64,000 nt of DNA from assembly GCF_029167105.1 (NCBI RefSeq), contig NZ_JARFML010000010.1, positions 62,001 through 126,000 of the forward strand, written 5' to 3'. Position numbers and translations under genes: made by a program. Positions 34,099 to 43,244 of the stretch are shown piece by piece. The first letter of the stretch is position 1. The number at the start of each line of letters is the position of its first letter. The notes under the pieces are model-generated. The model did not search any database. It was not told the DNA's origin and saw only the letters and a program-made list of their open reading frames with translations. The stretch comes from Bradyrhizobium yuanmingense. Lineage in GTDB: Bacteria; Pseudomonadota; Alphaproteobacteria; Rhizobiales; Xanthobacteraceae.

Positions 34099-35673
34099 TC
34101 AGTTCCTCGATGCGCGGATGTCGCGCTCTCGCAGGATGGCCTCGACGATGCGGCGCAGGCGCCGCACCGAGCCCCCGGGCCAGTGCTTGGCGACGGCCTC
34201 GCGCTCGACGCCATCGAGCGGCGGCACCCAGCTCTGGTCGAGGCCGCGCTCGTTAGCGAGGTCAGCGATCACCGCCGGCAACAACGCGTTCAGATCTTTT
34301 GCGGTCGGCTTGGGAAACGTCACGATGCGAAAACGGTCCCGGATAGGGCTCGGCAGCGGATCGAGACTGTTTGCCGTGGCGATGTAGCTCACCTGCGACA
34401 GATCGAGATTGGTCTGCAACGCCGGGTCCGGGTATCGGCGATTCGTTTCGGCTTCGAGGAAACCGAGAAGGCAATCCCACAGCCGACCATAATCTGATCG
34501 GGTCGCGGCCTTCTCGATCTCGTCGATGAGAACCAGCGGGTTCGCGAGGCGCTCTTGCGCGACAGCAAGAAATGGATGGCATGGTTCGGCGCTGTGCCAA
34601 CGGCGATCAGTCCCGCCAAACACCGCGCCGTCGGAACGGCTGGCGTCGGTCCGCCAAACGTGGAGACCCAGCACCTCACCGATTCGGCGCGCGAACCGGC
34701 TCTTACCACCGCCGGGTTCGCCCAGGAGGAGCATAGGACGGAGCTTCACCGTGGTTCGCCCGACGAGGTCGGCCAGCGCGAAGTCAACCACTTCGGCGGC
34801 GTACGGGAACTCGAATAGCAGAGCATTGCGCGCGTCGTGCAGGGATGGCGTCTGCACGAGCGGCAACGCGGTGTTGATGGCGTTCTTCAGTGGGCCGATG
34901 ATGTCCTTGAGCTTCTGGCTCTTCATCTCGAGGTCGGACAGGCGCGCGACCACGAGATGGTGGTCGGGAATGGCGTCCGCATCTGCCTTGGACTGTTCCT
35001 GGACAGCTTCGGTCCGCCGCTCGGACTCCTGCCTCTTTCTGCGCTCTTCTTCCTCCTCCTGAAACTTGCGTCGGAGCGCGGCCTTGGTTGCAATGATGCG
35101 ATGCTCAGCCATGCGGTATCCAAGCCTATCGGCGTTCGCGGCTGCTGAGACCATCTTCGGCAGAACGTGGGTGCAAGCCGGCAGCGCGGCCCAACCGTAA
35201 GTGAACCCTTCGAGATCGCTGCAGAGCTCCTCGTCGGCGTGCCTGACACCTACGCGGAGCGCCTGGACCAGGGCTTTGCCGACCCTGCGGTGCAGCTCGA
35301 AGTATTCGTCAGTGCATGGTGTCGGTAAGCTCACAAGCCGGACGCTATCGGCAATACCCCTAAACACCGGCTCATTCTGAGCGGCAGCAAGGCGGTCAAG
35401 TTCATCCGCGAGTGCCAATGCGGCCTCGAGCGATCTGCCAGTGGCCCATGCAAGGTTATGTGGTAATTGTGGGCAGAGTTCGTCGACTTCCGCGATGAGC
35501 CGCTCCACAATGTGATCGGCCTCATCCATGATGAGCTTTGCGTAGCGCAGAAGCCGGGGCAGACGCCTCAGGCGCTCATCCGAATCGGCCGAATCGGCAG
35601 CGGCGCCGGTTGAGATCGTATCCTCCGCCGGCGGCAGATCGAGGTCGTCGCCATTATCGCTCGTGGTGCTCAT
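34099..35673 (-). CDS. AAA+ ATPase, Lon-like
   Basis: A 524-residue protein. The N-terminal 290 residues are mostly helical, with a charged coiled-coil stretch at about 200-225 (EEEEERRKRQ). The AAA+ module follows: Walker A GEPGGGKS (318-325), Walker B VLIDEIEKA (381-389), sensor 1 IATANS (431-436) and arginine-finger region PSPIRDRF (441-448), then a C-terminal helical lid. Overall it is closest in feel to Lon-type ATPase modules, but no protease domain is present. It overlaps the upstream gene by four bases (ATGA), so they are co-translated. The role is unknown; an ATP-driven switch in a defence module is a hypothesis. Confidence 0.82.
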   Translation of the reverse strand: MSTTSDNGDDLDLPPAEDTISTGAAADSADSDERLRRLPRLLRYAKLIMDEADHIVERLIAEVDELCPQLPHNLAWATGRSLEAALALADELDRLAAAQNEPVFRGIADSVRLVSLPTPCTDEYFELHRRVGKALVQALRVGVRHADEELCSDLEGFTYGWAALPACTHVLPKMVSAAANADRLGYRMAEHRIIATKAALRRKFQEEEEERRKRQESERRTEAVQEQSKADADAIPDHHLVVARLSDLEMKSQKLKDIIGPLKNAINTALPLVQTPSLHDARNALLFEFPYAAEVVDFALADLVGRTTVKLRPMLLLGEPGGGKSRFARRIGEVLGLHVWRTDASRSDGAVFGGTDRRWHSAEPCHPFLAVAQERLANPLVLIDEIEKAATRSDYGRLWDCLLGFLEAETNRRYPDPALQTNLDLSQVSYIATANSLDPLPSPIRDRFRIVTFPKPTAKDLNALLPAVIADLANERGLDQSWVPPLDGVEREAVAKHWPGGSVRRLRRIVEAILRERDIRASRN

Positions 35674-36233
35674 GCTTTGTCCTCCGCGTGGTCGTTCCTG
35701 TCGTGGAAACCGGAGCGTCGGAGTGCGCGGAATCCGCAGCGGGAAGAACCCCGGGCAAGACGCGTGTACCAGGAGAACGACAACTCGGCTGCGAGCGGAT
35801 AGTTGAGTTCAATGCGATGAAGGATATTCGCGAGGACCACAGTTGATGTCGCGTCACCTCCAAGGGCGCATCGCAGCAGCGCCGTCATAGTGATGTCGAC
35901 AGCAAGCGTTACCTCATCGACGGGCAGCAGCGAGAGCGCTGCCCCGATGGCGGCGGCGGTGTCACCACGCACCGCCGCAGGAAGCTTATCATCGCGATCG
36001 AACATCGAAATCCTGCCGAGCGTGTCGATCACCAGCAGGTGCTCAGCGTCGCGCAGGAGATCTGCGGGCAGGGTCCGCCACCACGCCAGCGGTGAGATAT
36101 CCCGGGCTTCGAAAGGCCACTCAGAGGTGGATGGCCAGATGCTCTTCCGGGCCAGATCCGCAGCGTCGCCAGCCAGGACGGCCAGATCCTGTTGCCGGCA
36201 CTTGTGTGCCGGCATTTCCATCTTTTTCAGCAT
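35670..36233 (-). CDS. Hypothetical protein, middle gene of the AAA+ operon
   Basis: A 187-residue protein with no recognised family. It has a basic, Cys-containing N-terminus, an Ala/Leu-rich helical middle (TAAAIGAALSLLPVDEVTLAVDI) and an Arg-rich C-terminus with a His/Asp/Glu-rich end (FHDRNDHAEDKA). There is no signal peptide or clear membrane helix. GAGGAG six bases before the ATG is a strong ribosome site. It starts 10 bases after the GIY-YIG gene and its stop overlaps the AAA+ start, so it is a genuine operon member and may be a partner of the AAA+ protein. Confidence 0.65.
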   Translation of the reverse strand: MLKKMEMPAHKCRQQDLAVLAGDAADLARKSIWPSTSEWPFEARDISPLAWWRTLPADLLRDAEHLLVIDTLGRISMFDRDDKLPAAVRGDTAAAIGAALSLLPVDEVTLAVDITMTALLRCALGGDATSTVVLANILHRIELNYPLAAELSFSWYTRLARGSSRCGFRALRRSGFHDRNDHAEDKA

Positions 36234-36243
36234 GATTGGCTCC

Positions 36244-37185
36244 TCAGTCGGCGATCAAGATCGGCTTCGGATAACGGCGATTGACCCACACACCGCTGTT
36301 GACGTGGGCCCCGGTCACGACCTTCGCGGCGATTGCGGCCGAGGGAAAGCAGACGGCTACGCGGAGGCGCCCCCGGTCCTGGATGCCAGGGATAGGCGAG
36401 AGTGCGTCGGCGGCAGCAAGCTCGGCGCGGCGGGTATGTAGGATCGGGTTGACGCTCTGGTTGACGAGGCTGCGCACCTCCGAGCCGGCCGTCACCACGA
36501 AGCCATCGCGGACCGGGTAGCCCCTAGCCCAGAGGTCGCAATAGTCGAGTTCAAGCTCATTGCCCAGCGGCGACAAATCCATCACGTCGATCTGCATCGG
36601 TCGGTTGTCATCTGCCGCCATCGCCATGTCGGTATCGACCGCTTCCGGCTTGCGTCGCTGGCTCGCGAAGTTACTGCGCAGCACACGGCATCCGGCGTCA
36701 AACAGGAGGCGCTCGCCGTGCTCGACGAAGTGGTCGAGCGAAGCGCGCTTGTGGTTTGGGAGCTCCAACACCTGCGGGTTCGTCCCCTTCAAGATGTCGA
36801 CCAGGTTGGCCTGCTCGGCAATTTGCGTGAGGCGGAACTGCAGGTAGATGGCCGCCGTCTTGTCGAACCAGGCGCGCTGGTACCCCGAGATGACGTAAAC
36901 TTCGCGAGCGAACGCCTTCAACGGATCGCCGGAATGCTCGCCGAGCCTGCGGCCAGCATTGCCGGTCTCGCCGATATAGGCCGTCGCATGATCCGCAAGG
37001 ATGTAGCAGGCCGGCACAGCGGCGAGGGTGAGCGAGACGTCTTTCACCATCGAGAACGGGAAGACCGACACGGTGAGGCGACCGACGTCGTCGTGGACCT
37101 CCCGAGGGCCGGCGATGCCACCCATCGGGCGGTGGACATTGCTGGTGCAGGCGGGCTGCGCGGAGGCGTTGCTGAAAAAGGACAT
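36244..37185 (-). CDS. GIY-YIG nuclease family protein
   Basis: A 313-residue protein. A GIY-YIG domain lies at about residues 55-130: ACYILADHATAYIGETG is the two-strand YIL/YIG start, followed by GRRLGEH with the catalytic Arg and a conserved His. The C-terminal 180 residues are not assigned; they contain NHKRASLDHFVEHGERLL, a helical part common after GIY-YIG in stand-alone proteins. The start at 37185 follows AGAGAG and fits the domain. It heads a tight four-gene run with the unknown gene, the AAA+ gene and the DUF2130 gene. The frame is open upstream but with no coding character. Confidence 0.8.
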   Translation of the reverse strand: MSFFSNASAQPACTSNVHRPMGGIAGPREVHDDVGRLTVSVFPFSMVKDVSLTLAAVPACYILADHATAYIGETGNAGRRLGEHSGDPLKAFAREVYVISGYQRAWFDKTAAIYLQFRLTQIAEQANLVDILKGTNPQVLELPNHKRASLDHFVEHGERLLFDAGCRVLRSNFASQRRKPEAVDTDMAMAADDNRPMQIDVMDLSPLGNELELDYCDLWARGYPVRDGFVVTAGSEVRSLVNQSVNPILHTRRAELAAADALSPIPGIQDRGRLRVAVCFPSAAIAAKVVTGAHVNSGVWVNRRYPKPILIAD

Positions 37186-37435
37186 TGTATATCTCTCTGG
37201 GTTGAGAGATCGCGGGACCAACGTCTTTGAAGTGGACCGAACCTTTGAGCCGTCGCTCCTGCACCGCGGAAATCCGTAGTGAAAGGTGTTCGGCATCATC
37301 GGCTTTTCGATCTGCGTCTTCCAGCTGCGGTGAGAGCAGATCACTAAATCTGCGGGCTCGGCCGGAGCGTAGGACGAAACCAGATCAGTCCATGTGGCGC
37401 ATCTGCGTCACAAGACGTCGGGGCTGCGATCTGGC

Positions 37436-37600
37436 TTAGCCGTTGGACAGCTGGGTGATGGGGCAGGTCACGTCCGTCGTGAGCGCCGCCGTATTGGCGG
37501 TGAGCGCGCTGCCGACCTCGGTCAAATGGGACCGGACCTGGAATGCCAGAGAGGGGTGGGGCAGTGGCGCCGAATCGGCGCTATAGTCGTGCTTAGCCAT
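37436..37600 (-). CDS. Possible 54-residue small protein
   Basis: An ATG at 37600 preceded by AAGGA with eight-base spacing opens a 54-codon frame. It begins MAKHDYSADS and ends TQLSNG, with a Ser/Thr/Ala-rich centre. No family is recognised. It lies 250 bases upstream of the GIY-YIG gene on the same strand, so it could be the leader gene of that operon. The good ribosome site argues for it; the small size and lack of homology recall argue for caution. Confidence 0.45.
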   Translation of the reverse strand: MAKHDYSADSAPLPHPSLAFQVRSHLTEVGSALTANTAALTTDVTCPITQLSNG

Positions 37601-38520
37601 GATCGATTTCCTTACAATCGGTTGTGGTCAGGCTGTCGTTCGGTGTTCCAGACCGGGCGGCAGCCGCTTAGTCCCCTTAATATGCTCACACGTGCGGCGA
37701 GATGCCAGTCTTAGCGCGCTGAAATAGTTAACGCGTGGGCTAATCGTGTGCCTACTCGCGTGCGCAATCCGGTCAAGCTGGCCGAGCCGAGAGGCCGCGA
37801 AGGTTGCGGGGTTCACTGCGGCGGCCGCCTCGCCGAGGCGCGGTTTCTTTCCTTTCCTTCTGCTGGCAAGGACTATCGGCTGTCATCATAGCTCCAACCC
37901 AAGCTTACGGAGGCAAAGAACGTACTGCTGTCGCGCCGCGCTCTCGTGCGCGATCAGGGGATGAGCCCTATCCAGTTCATCGCGACCCTTGGTTACAAGC
38001 GTCGTTCGATGGCATGGTCAGCGTCCAACAGCCGGTTGAGAGGCTGCCATGCAGGTCGGCGGAACGCGTGACAGACGTCCCTTGTCGTGCAGTCGGGTCG
38101 TCGCGGTGTGCACGCGCGCGCCCGCGCTGCGAAGTCGCGCAAGCAGTTCATCGAGGGGTTGCGGTGCGGGGCCTGAAAGCATCGGCCGCAGGAGCTGTTT
38201 CCATTCGCGGTAGTCGGCGTCGGATTTAGGCTTCGGTCCCGGATCACGCCGCGCACCAGCTCGTCCGTTGCTGCCTGCTCATGCCGAAGCCGCCAAGTAT
38301 CGCATCGACTGCCCACCCATCGGCCTCTGGGTTTTTTCGTTGGTGTTCGCGACCCAGGACATCCCGGCAATGCTTCGCAAGTCTCTGTGATTGCGACGGA
38401 CGTTTCCGCGGCCGAGTTGGCGCCTTGCTGAACGCCAGCTGGTGACCATCTGAATTGTTGAAGCGCATTTGCGGAGCAACGACAACACCTTGCAAAAAGG
38501 GCAGGCGATCGGGTTGCGTG
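37601..38520. pseudogene. Gene-poor stretch with decayed coding traces
   Basis: No intact gene is visible over about 900 bases. On the minus strand two frames read like parts of one protein: ATDELVRGVIRD around 38235-38272 in one, and DYREWKQLLRPMLSG with DELLARLRSAGAR around 38120-38220 in another. A third frame upstream (about 38290-38400) reads DGWAVDAILGGFGMSRQQ. This pattern suggests a gene broken by small indels. No family was recognised. The stretch may mark the junction between the defence island and the next accessory block. Confidence 0.3.
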
Positions 38521-39192
38521 TTACTGTTGATCGATTTGAGGTGAGTAGAGCAGGGCGATCAGGAGCAAAAGAAGGGCGGGGAAGAACATACCGGCGACAC
38601 CGACAGTTACCTGGGTGAAAGCTCCGGCCGCGCAACCCGCCACAAAAGCAAATACAAGCATGGTCGCTGTCAGCGACTGGGCCCATTCGTCCGGCCTTTC
38701 GGTATAGCCGATTAGGCGACGCGTAGTCGCGATGGCGAGCCCCGCGACGTTGCCGGTCATCAACGAAAATGGCGGACCAAGTCGTGCATCGAGACGATCG
38801 ATTGCCGTCAGCATCCCCATGGCGGCAACGGTGAACAGCGCGCATGCGCTATTGACGTGCGTGTGCCAAATGGCAAGTCCGGCAGACACCGCGAAGGCAC
38901 AGGCCGAGAGGCCGATAACGCAAACGGTTGCGCGTTGTAGTGGCTTGATCCTGGCGACCATAAGCGTCGCGACGCCCGCGCCCAACATGAAGATCGGAAA
39001 TGTCATCAATTGAAGATCGCGCAGGCCGCCCTTCTCGTGCCCCACCAATCCGAGCCCGATGAGCACGACATTGCCTGTAACCAATCCGACAAAGAGCCCT
39101 CCCAGGTGAATAAAGAATAGAGCATCCACAAACCCGGAGACGAACGCGAGCACAGCCGAGTTACCCTTATTGCGAAGTCCGCTAAGCATCAC
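38521..39192 (-). CDS. YoaK family (DUF1275) membrane protein
   Basis: A 223-residue protein with six predicted helices. The family hallmarks are FVSGFVDALFFIHLGGLFVG at the N-terminus, LVTGNVVLIGLGL, and a late FSLMTGNVAGLA repeat of the same TGN motif. YoaK/DUF1275 proteins are inner-membrane proteins of unknown function, sometimes linked to stress responses. It lies on the minus strand at the end of a run with the porin-like, DoxX and amidohydrolase genes, with gaps of about 120 bases. Confidence 0.88.
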   Translation of the reverse strand: MMLSGLRNKGNSAVLAFVSGFVDALFFIHLGGLFVGLVTGNVVLIGLGLVGHEKGGLRDLQLMTFPIFMLGAGVATLMVARIKPLQRATVCVIGLSACAFAVSAGLAIWHTHVNSACALFTVAAMGMLTAIDRLDARLGPPFSLMTGNVAGLAIATTRRLIGYTERPDEWAQSLTATMLVFAFVAGCAAGAFTQVTVGVAGMFFPALLLLLIALLYSPQIDQQ

Positions 39193-39311
39193 TTATTCTC
39201 CGTACTCCACTCGACTGACGAAATCTGACAGCTCCTTTAAGGCCGGCAGAGGAAGAGGCCGTGGCGATGCTCTAGTGGCACCGCGAGCCAGGGAAGGTTG
39301 CGTCCGCGGAA

Positions 39312-40658
39312 TTAGAACGATATCGTGGCCCAGGCCGCGGCGAAGGATCCAGACGTTCCACCTGCGTGTTGGATTCTCTCGCCAGGTGTGTAGTTCACAT
39401 AGGTGCCGCCGAAGGTCAGATGCCTGGTAGGCTTCCAGATAAGTGTCGTTGAAACCTGCTGCCCAACGTACCGTCCTGCGCCGCCCGCCGTACCCGCAAC
39501 AGGAGTGATGGCCGGACCATAAAACGCGTCCGCTTCAGACTCCTTCCAAAGCGGATTCCAGCCGATCGTCAGAGTGATGTTCTTGGCCGGCGTCACGGTA
39601 AGGTTCGGCTGAACGTCAATGAGATTTGCAGGAGCGAACAGATTCGCTTCCGAGAAATAGGGCAACCTCGGGAACATCGGATTGAATGTTTGGAGTGTGG
39701 TATCGCGCAGATTTCGATCGCCACTGATCGCGTCGGCATTGAGGCCTATCCGCGGCGAGAGCGGCACTCCCTCAAAGGTATAGCCGAGTTCGACCGACAC
39801 GCTCCATGCCCTGATGTTGGCGTTTCCGAAGCGACCGAATTGGTAAGCCGCTTCCACATTCCAATCGAGGTTATTTGCTTTCCCGAACAGACGCATTCCC
39901 AAAGTTTGTCTGCGCTCGGCGGAAGTCCCTTGCGCAAAAGTGGCGTCGGCGCGGTCCAGACCGAGATAATAGTAGTCGGCTTTCAGAGGGGAGAGATGAG
40001 GCAAGGGAACGGTGGCGTAAACGCCCCAGAAAGCTTGGCCCGGATCCGACTTGTCGTCGAACACGCCGTGCTGAGGAAGCACCGGTCGCACAAAGAAAGC
40101 ATCGATACGAATATCCGGCGAGTTTGCCCAAGCAACGCGAACACCGTCGAATGCACGGCGGATGTTTGGACTGTCGCGCACGGAGACCAAGCGCGAAGAA
40201 CCGAAGCTCATCTCCTGCCGACCGGCGCGAAATGTGAGGGCTCCCAACTCCTGGGGCAAAGTCAGCTCGCCGAAGCCTTGCATGAGATCGAAGCGATCAA
40301 GCTGAGTAGCGGGCGGCACGCCGTTCCAGATGGGAGCCTGTCCGCTGCCCACTTCAACGAAGCTCCTCAAATATGGGCCGAGACTAAAATCCGCGGAAAG
40401 AAGCGAGCGTATGAGCACAGCTTCGTTATGTTCCGGTTTCGCCAAGCCGAAGACAGGTCGGTCTGACAGTTCCGGGCGGATACGAAGCTGTCCGCCCAAA
40501 CTGACCTTGACGCTGCCGTCCGAAGAGAGAGGAATGCTTTTGAGCGAGCCGAATGGATCGACTTCTGAACTGTTCGTGGAGATGTTGTCCTGCGCCGCCG
40601 CCATGCCAGCCAGACTCAGCCAGCAAAAGGCGACCACCGCACAGGTTCGACGCGCCAT
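39312..40658 (-). CDS. Alginate-export family outer-membrane porin
   Basis: A 448-residue protein with a signal peptide (cleaved near AAAQ, residue 23). Alternating beta strands run to a C-terminal Phe (WATISF), typical of an outer-membrane barrel. The segments LGGQLRIRPELSD, FRAGRQEMSFGSSRLVSVRD and RRAFDGVRVAW match the alginate_exp family. In practice such proteins are often annotated as porins of unknown substrate. There are no alginate genes nearby, so polysaccharide export is doubtful; uptake or efflux for the neighbouring amidohydrolase pathway is possible. Same strand as the DoxX gene. Confidence 0.85.
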   Translation of the reverse strand: MARRTCAVVAFCWLSLAGMAAAQDNISTNSSEVDPFGSLKSIPLSSDGSVKVSLGGQLRIRPELSDRPVFGLAKPEHNEAVLIRSLLSADFSLGPYLRSFVEVGSGQAPIWNGVPPATQLDRFDLMQGFGELTLPQELGALTFRAGRQEMSFGSSRLVSVRDSPNIRRAFDGVRVAWANSPDIRIDAFFVRPVLPQHGVFDDKSDPGQAFWGVYATVPLPHLSPLKADYYYLGLDRADATFAQGTSAERRQTLGMRLFGKANNLDWNVEAAYQFGRFGNANIRAWSVSVELGYTFEGVPLSPRIGLNADAISGDRNLRDTTLQTFNPMFPRLPYFSEANLFAPANLIDVQPNLTVTPAKNITLTIGWNPLWKESEADAFYGPAITPVAGTAGGAGRYVGQQVSTTLIWKPTRHLTFGGTYVNYTPGERIQHAGGTSGSFAAAWATISF

Positions 40659-40786
40659 GAAAGTCGCTCCTTATTCTCGACGGTTTGCGGTCGCGCCCCC
40701 GCCGAAGGCGGATCGCTGCTCCGGCCTCGGGCTAGACATCCAAGTCCGAACCGCCAGCACCGCCCGACAAGAGTGAAAGCGGCCGC

Positions 40787-41257
40787 TCAGGTGATCCGTT
40801 TTGCCGCTGCTTCCATTCTGGTGAGATCATCGATGGCAACAAGAAGGAAGCCGCCGATGAGGCCCAAATGCTCGAAGAACGCGTTCATCGCCATCGTCCG
40901 TCCTTGACTGACCGGGATCTCCCAGAATCGTAACGCGACGAAGGTGGCCATCAGCGTGAAGCTGGCGAGCCCGATTGCTGCAAGCCAGCGCCACGGGCCA
41001 AACAAGATCATTGCGCTGGCCATCAGTTCGAACATGATCACCAACACTGCGAAAGTGGGGGCGGGCGACAGGCCGAAATGGGTCATTTCGGCGATGGCGC
41101 CATTGAAGTCAAAGATCTTGGTGACCGGACCTTGAATGTAGGCCGCACAGAGCCCGACATAGGCCATATGGCGTACCGCAGGAGATCCTAGGATCGGCCT
41201 GGCAATCGCGGCCAGCCTTGCAGGTCCCGATGCATGCTCGTTAAGCGAAAAGGACAT
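40787..41257 (-). CDS. DoxX family membrane protein
   Basis: A 156-residue protein with four hydrophobic helices, typical of DoxX: AYIQGPVTKIFDF near helix 1, EMTHFGLSPAPTFAVLVIMFEL, and a late NAFFEHLGLIGGFLLV. DoxX-like proteins are integral membrane proteins of largely unknown function; some partner with redox enzymes. It follows the amidohydrolase gene with one base between them, so the two are co-transcribed and probably co-translated. Confidence 0.85.
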   Translation of the reverse strand: MSFSLNEHASGPARLAAIARPILGSPAVRHMAYVGLCAAYIQGPVTKIFDFNGAIAEMTHFGLSPAPTFAVLVIMFELMASAMILFGPWRWLAAIGLASFTLMATFVALRFWEIPVSQGRTMAMNAFFEHLGLIGGFLLVAIDDLTRMEAAAKRIT

Positions 41258-41258
41258 C

Positions 41259-43244
41259 TCACACCGCCCAGCAGGAGCAACCTAGAGCCCCCCAAAATGT
41301 TTTGAGGTCGGACACGGGCGGCTGCGACAACCAGGCGCGGGCATGATCGTGACCATGAACGCCGCATGCCGAGTGACAGCCGCAGAACGACATCGCGGTG
41401 CGTCGCAGCGAGTTCTTGCCCGCTCCGTCCGGCTCGCCCCAAGCCGCATAACCCTTGAAGGTGCGCACTGGAGACCAGTCCGGCATGGCGGGCGGCACTT
41501 TGTTTTCGTCGAGCTTGGCGAAGTCGCCCGCGCCGTAGACGACCTTGCCACCCACCATCGTGAAATCCGAGGTAAGGAATGAAATCTCGTCTTCGGGGCA
41601 AGTGAAGTAATCCTTGCTCGGGACTATCAGGTCCGCAAACTGCCCCTTTTCGATACGCCCCTTTTTTCCCTCGTCGTTCGAGAACCAGGTGACGTTCTCG
41701 GTCCACATGCGCAGAGCGGTTTCACGATCCAGGCAATTGCGACGAGGGTACAGCTGCATTCCGCCTACGGTCTTGCCGGTAATCATCCAGCTCAGCGAAA
41801 CCCAAGGATTGTACGAAGCCACACGGGTTGCGTCGGTGCCAGCCGAAACCTTGACGCCTTTTTCCAGCATGCGCGCGATGGGAGGCGTGGCCTCAGCCGC
41901 TCTCTGGCCATAGCGCTCGACGAAGTATTCGCCTTGATAGGCCATCCGGTGTTGTACCGCGATGCCTCCACCGAGCGCCGCAATGCGGTCGATGGATTTG
42001 TCCGAAATCGTCTCTGCATGGTCGAAAAACCAGTTCAGGCCCCGGAGCGGTACGTCCCGGTCAACCTTCTCGAACACATCGAGCGAGCGCGAGATCGTCT
42101 CCTCGTAAGTGGCATGCAAGCGCCAGGGCCAACGATTCTGCGCAAGAAGCCGCACGACTTCTTCCAATTCTCCTTCCATCTCCGGCGGCATATTTGGGCG
42201 CGGCTGTCGAAAATCTTCGAAATCAGCGGCCGAGAACACGAGCATTTCGCCGGCACCGTTGTGCCGGAAATAATCGCTTCCCTGCTTGTATTTCACGGAA
42301 GACGTCCAGTTGAGAAAGTCCTCCTTTTCCTGCTTGGGCTTCTGCGTGAACAGATTGTATGCGAGGCGAACCGTCAGTTGATTTTCGTCCGCGAGTTTCT
42401 GGATGACAGCGTAGTCGTCCGGATAGTTCTGAAAACCGCCTCCGGCATCGATCACGCCGGTCACCCCCAACCGATTCAGCTCTCGCATGAAGTGGCGCGT
42501 CGAGTTGACCTGATACTCGGGCGGCAGCTTCGGGCCCTTGGCCAACGTCGCGTAAAGAATAGCGGCGTTCGGCTTGGCGATCAGCAGGCCGGTCGGGTTT
42601 CCGCTGGCATCACGCGTGATTTCCCCACCGGGCGGTGCTGGAGTGTCTTTCGAATAGCCAACCGCCCGCAAGGCGGCTGCATTCATCAGCGCACGATCAT
42701 AGAGATGCAGCAAGAAGACTGGCGTGTCCGGAGCCAAGGCGTTGATTTCATCGATCGTCGGAAGGCGCTTCTCGACAAACTGATGCTCGGTAAACCCGCC
42801 AACGACCCGGACCCACTGGGGCGCGGGCGTCACGGCGATCTGACGCTTCAACATGTTCATTGCGTCCGCCAGCGAGCGAACGCCGTCCCAGCGCAGTTCC
42901 ATGTTAAAGTTCAGACCCCCGCGGATGACGTGGGTGTGATTATCGATCAGTCCGGGCAACAAAAGCCGGCCTTTGAGATCAATGACCTTCGTCTGAACGC
43001 CGGCAAGAGGCCGAATCTCTTGGTCGGTGCCCACGGCAAGGAATTTGCCGTCCCTTATCGCGACCGCGCTGGCGACCGGCTTCGTCCGATCCAGCGTCAC
43101 GATCCGCGCGTTGTGAATGATGGTGTCTGCATGCACTGCGGCATCTCCGGATGAATCTTGAGCTGCGGCCCGTCCTGACGAAACGATGTGCGGAAGAACG
43201 AGGCTCGACACACCCCCGAGGAAACTACGTCGGGTCCCAACCAT
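41259..43244 (-). CDS. Tat-exported amidohydrolase (YtcJ-like)
   Basis: From ATG 43244 the product is 661 residues. The N-terminus GTRRSFLGGVSSLVLP is a Tat signal. The amidohydrolase-3 core has IIHNARIVTLD, then PGLIDNHTHVIRGG with the metal-binding HxH (103-105), and later HATYEE and FFDHAE segments and GTDATRVASYNPW with the catalytic Asp. The C-terminus ends in a Cys/His-rich piece (FCGCHSACGVHGHDH) that could bind metal. The substrate is unknown. Its start overlaps the XapX stop as TGATG, and DoxX follows directly, so three genes form one operon. Confidence 0.88.
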   Translation of the reverse strand: MVGTRRSFLGGVSSLVLPHIVSSGRAAAQDSSGDAAVHADTIIHNARIVTLDRTKPVASAVAIRDGKFLAVGTDQEIRPLAGVQTKVIDLKGRLLLPGLIDNHTHVIRGGLNFNMELRWDGVRSLADAMNMLKRQIAVTPAPQWVRVVGGFTEHQFVEKRLPTIDEINALAPDTPVFLLHLYDRALMNAAALRAVGYSKDTPAPPGGEITRDASGNPTGLLIAKPNAAILYATLAKGPKLPPEYQVNSTRHFMRELNRLGVTGVIDAGGGFQNYPDDYAVIQKLADENQLTVRLAYNLFTQKPKQEKEDFLNWTSSVKYKQGSDYFRHNGAGEMLVFSAADFEDFRQPRPNMPPEMEGELEEVVRLLAQNRWPWRLHATYEETISRSLDVFEKVDRDVPLRGLNWFFDHAETISDKSIDRIAALGGGIAVQHRMAYQGEYFVERYGQRAAEATPPIARMLEKGVKVSAGTDATRVASYNPWVSLSWMITGKTVGGMQLYPRRNCLDRETALRMWTENVTWFSNDEGKKGRIEKGQFADLIVPSKDYFTCPEDEISFLTSDFTMVGGKVVYGAGDFAKLDENKVPPAMPDWSPVRTFKGYAAWGEPDGAGKNSLRRTAMSFCGCHSACGVHGHDHARAWLSQPPVSDLKTFWGALGCSCWAV

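Noticed and set aside
34526..35062. 178-residue plus-strand frame inside the AAA+ gene
   Set aside because: Antisense to the AAA+ gene with Walker A and B motifs; Ser/Arg-rich composition only.
25938..38520. CRISPR array or guide locus for the Argonaute
   Set aside because: No regularly spaced direct repeats were seen in the island; short pAgos usually take guides from cellular RNA.
39312..40658. Alginate biosynthesis locus
   Set aside because: Only the outer-membrane protein resembles the alginate-export family; no polymerase, epimerase or GDP-mannose dehydrogenase gene is nearby.
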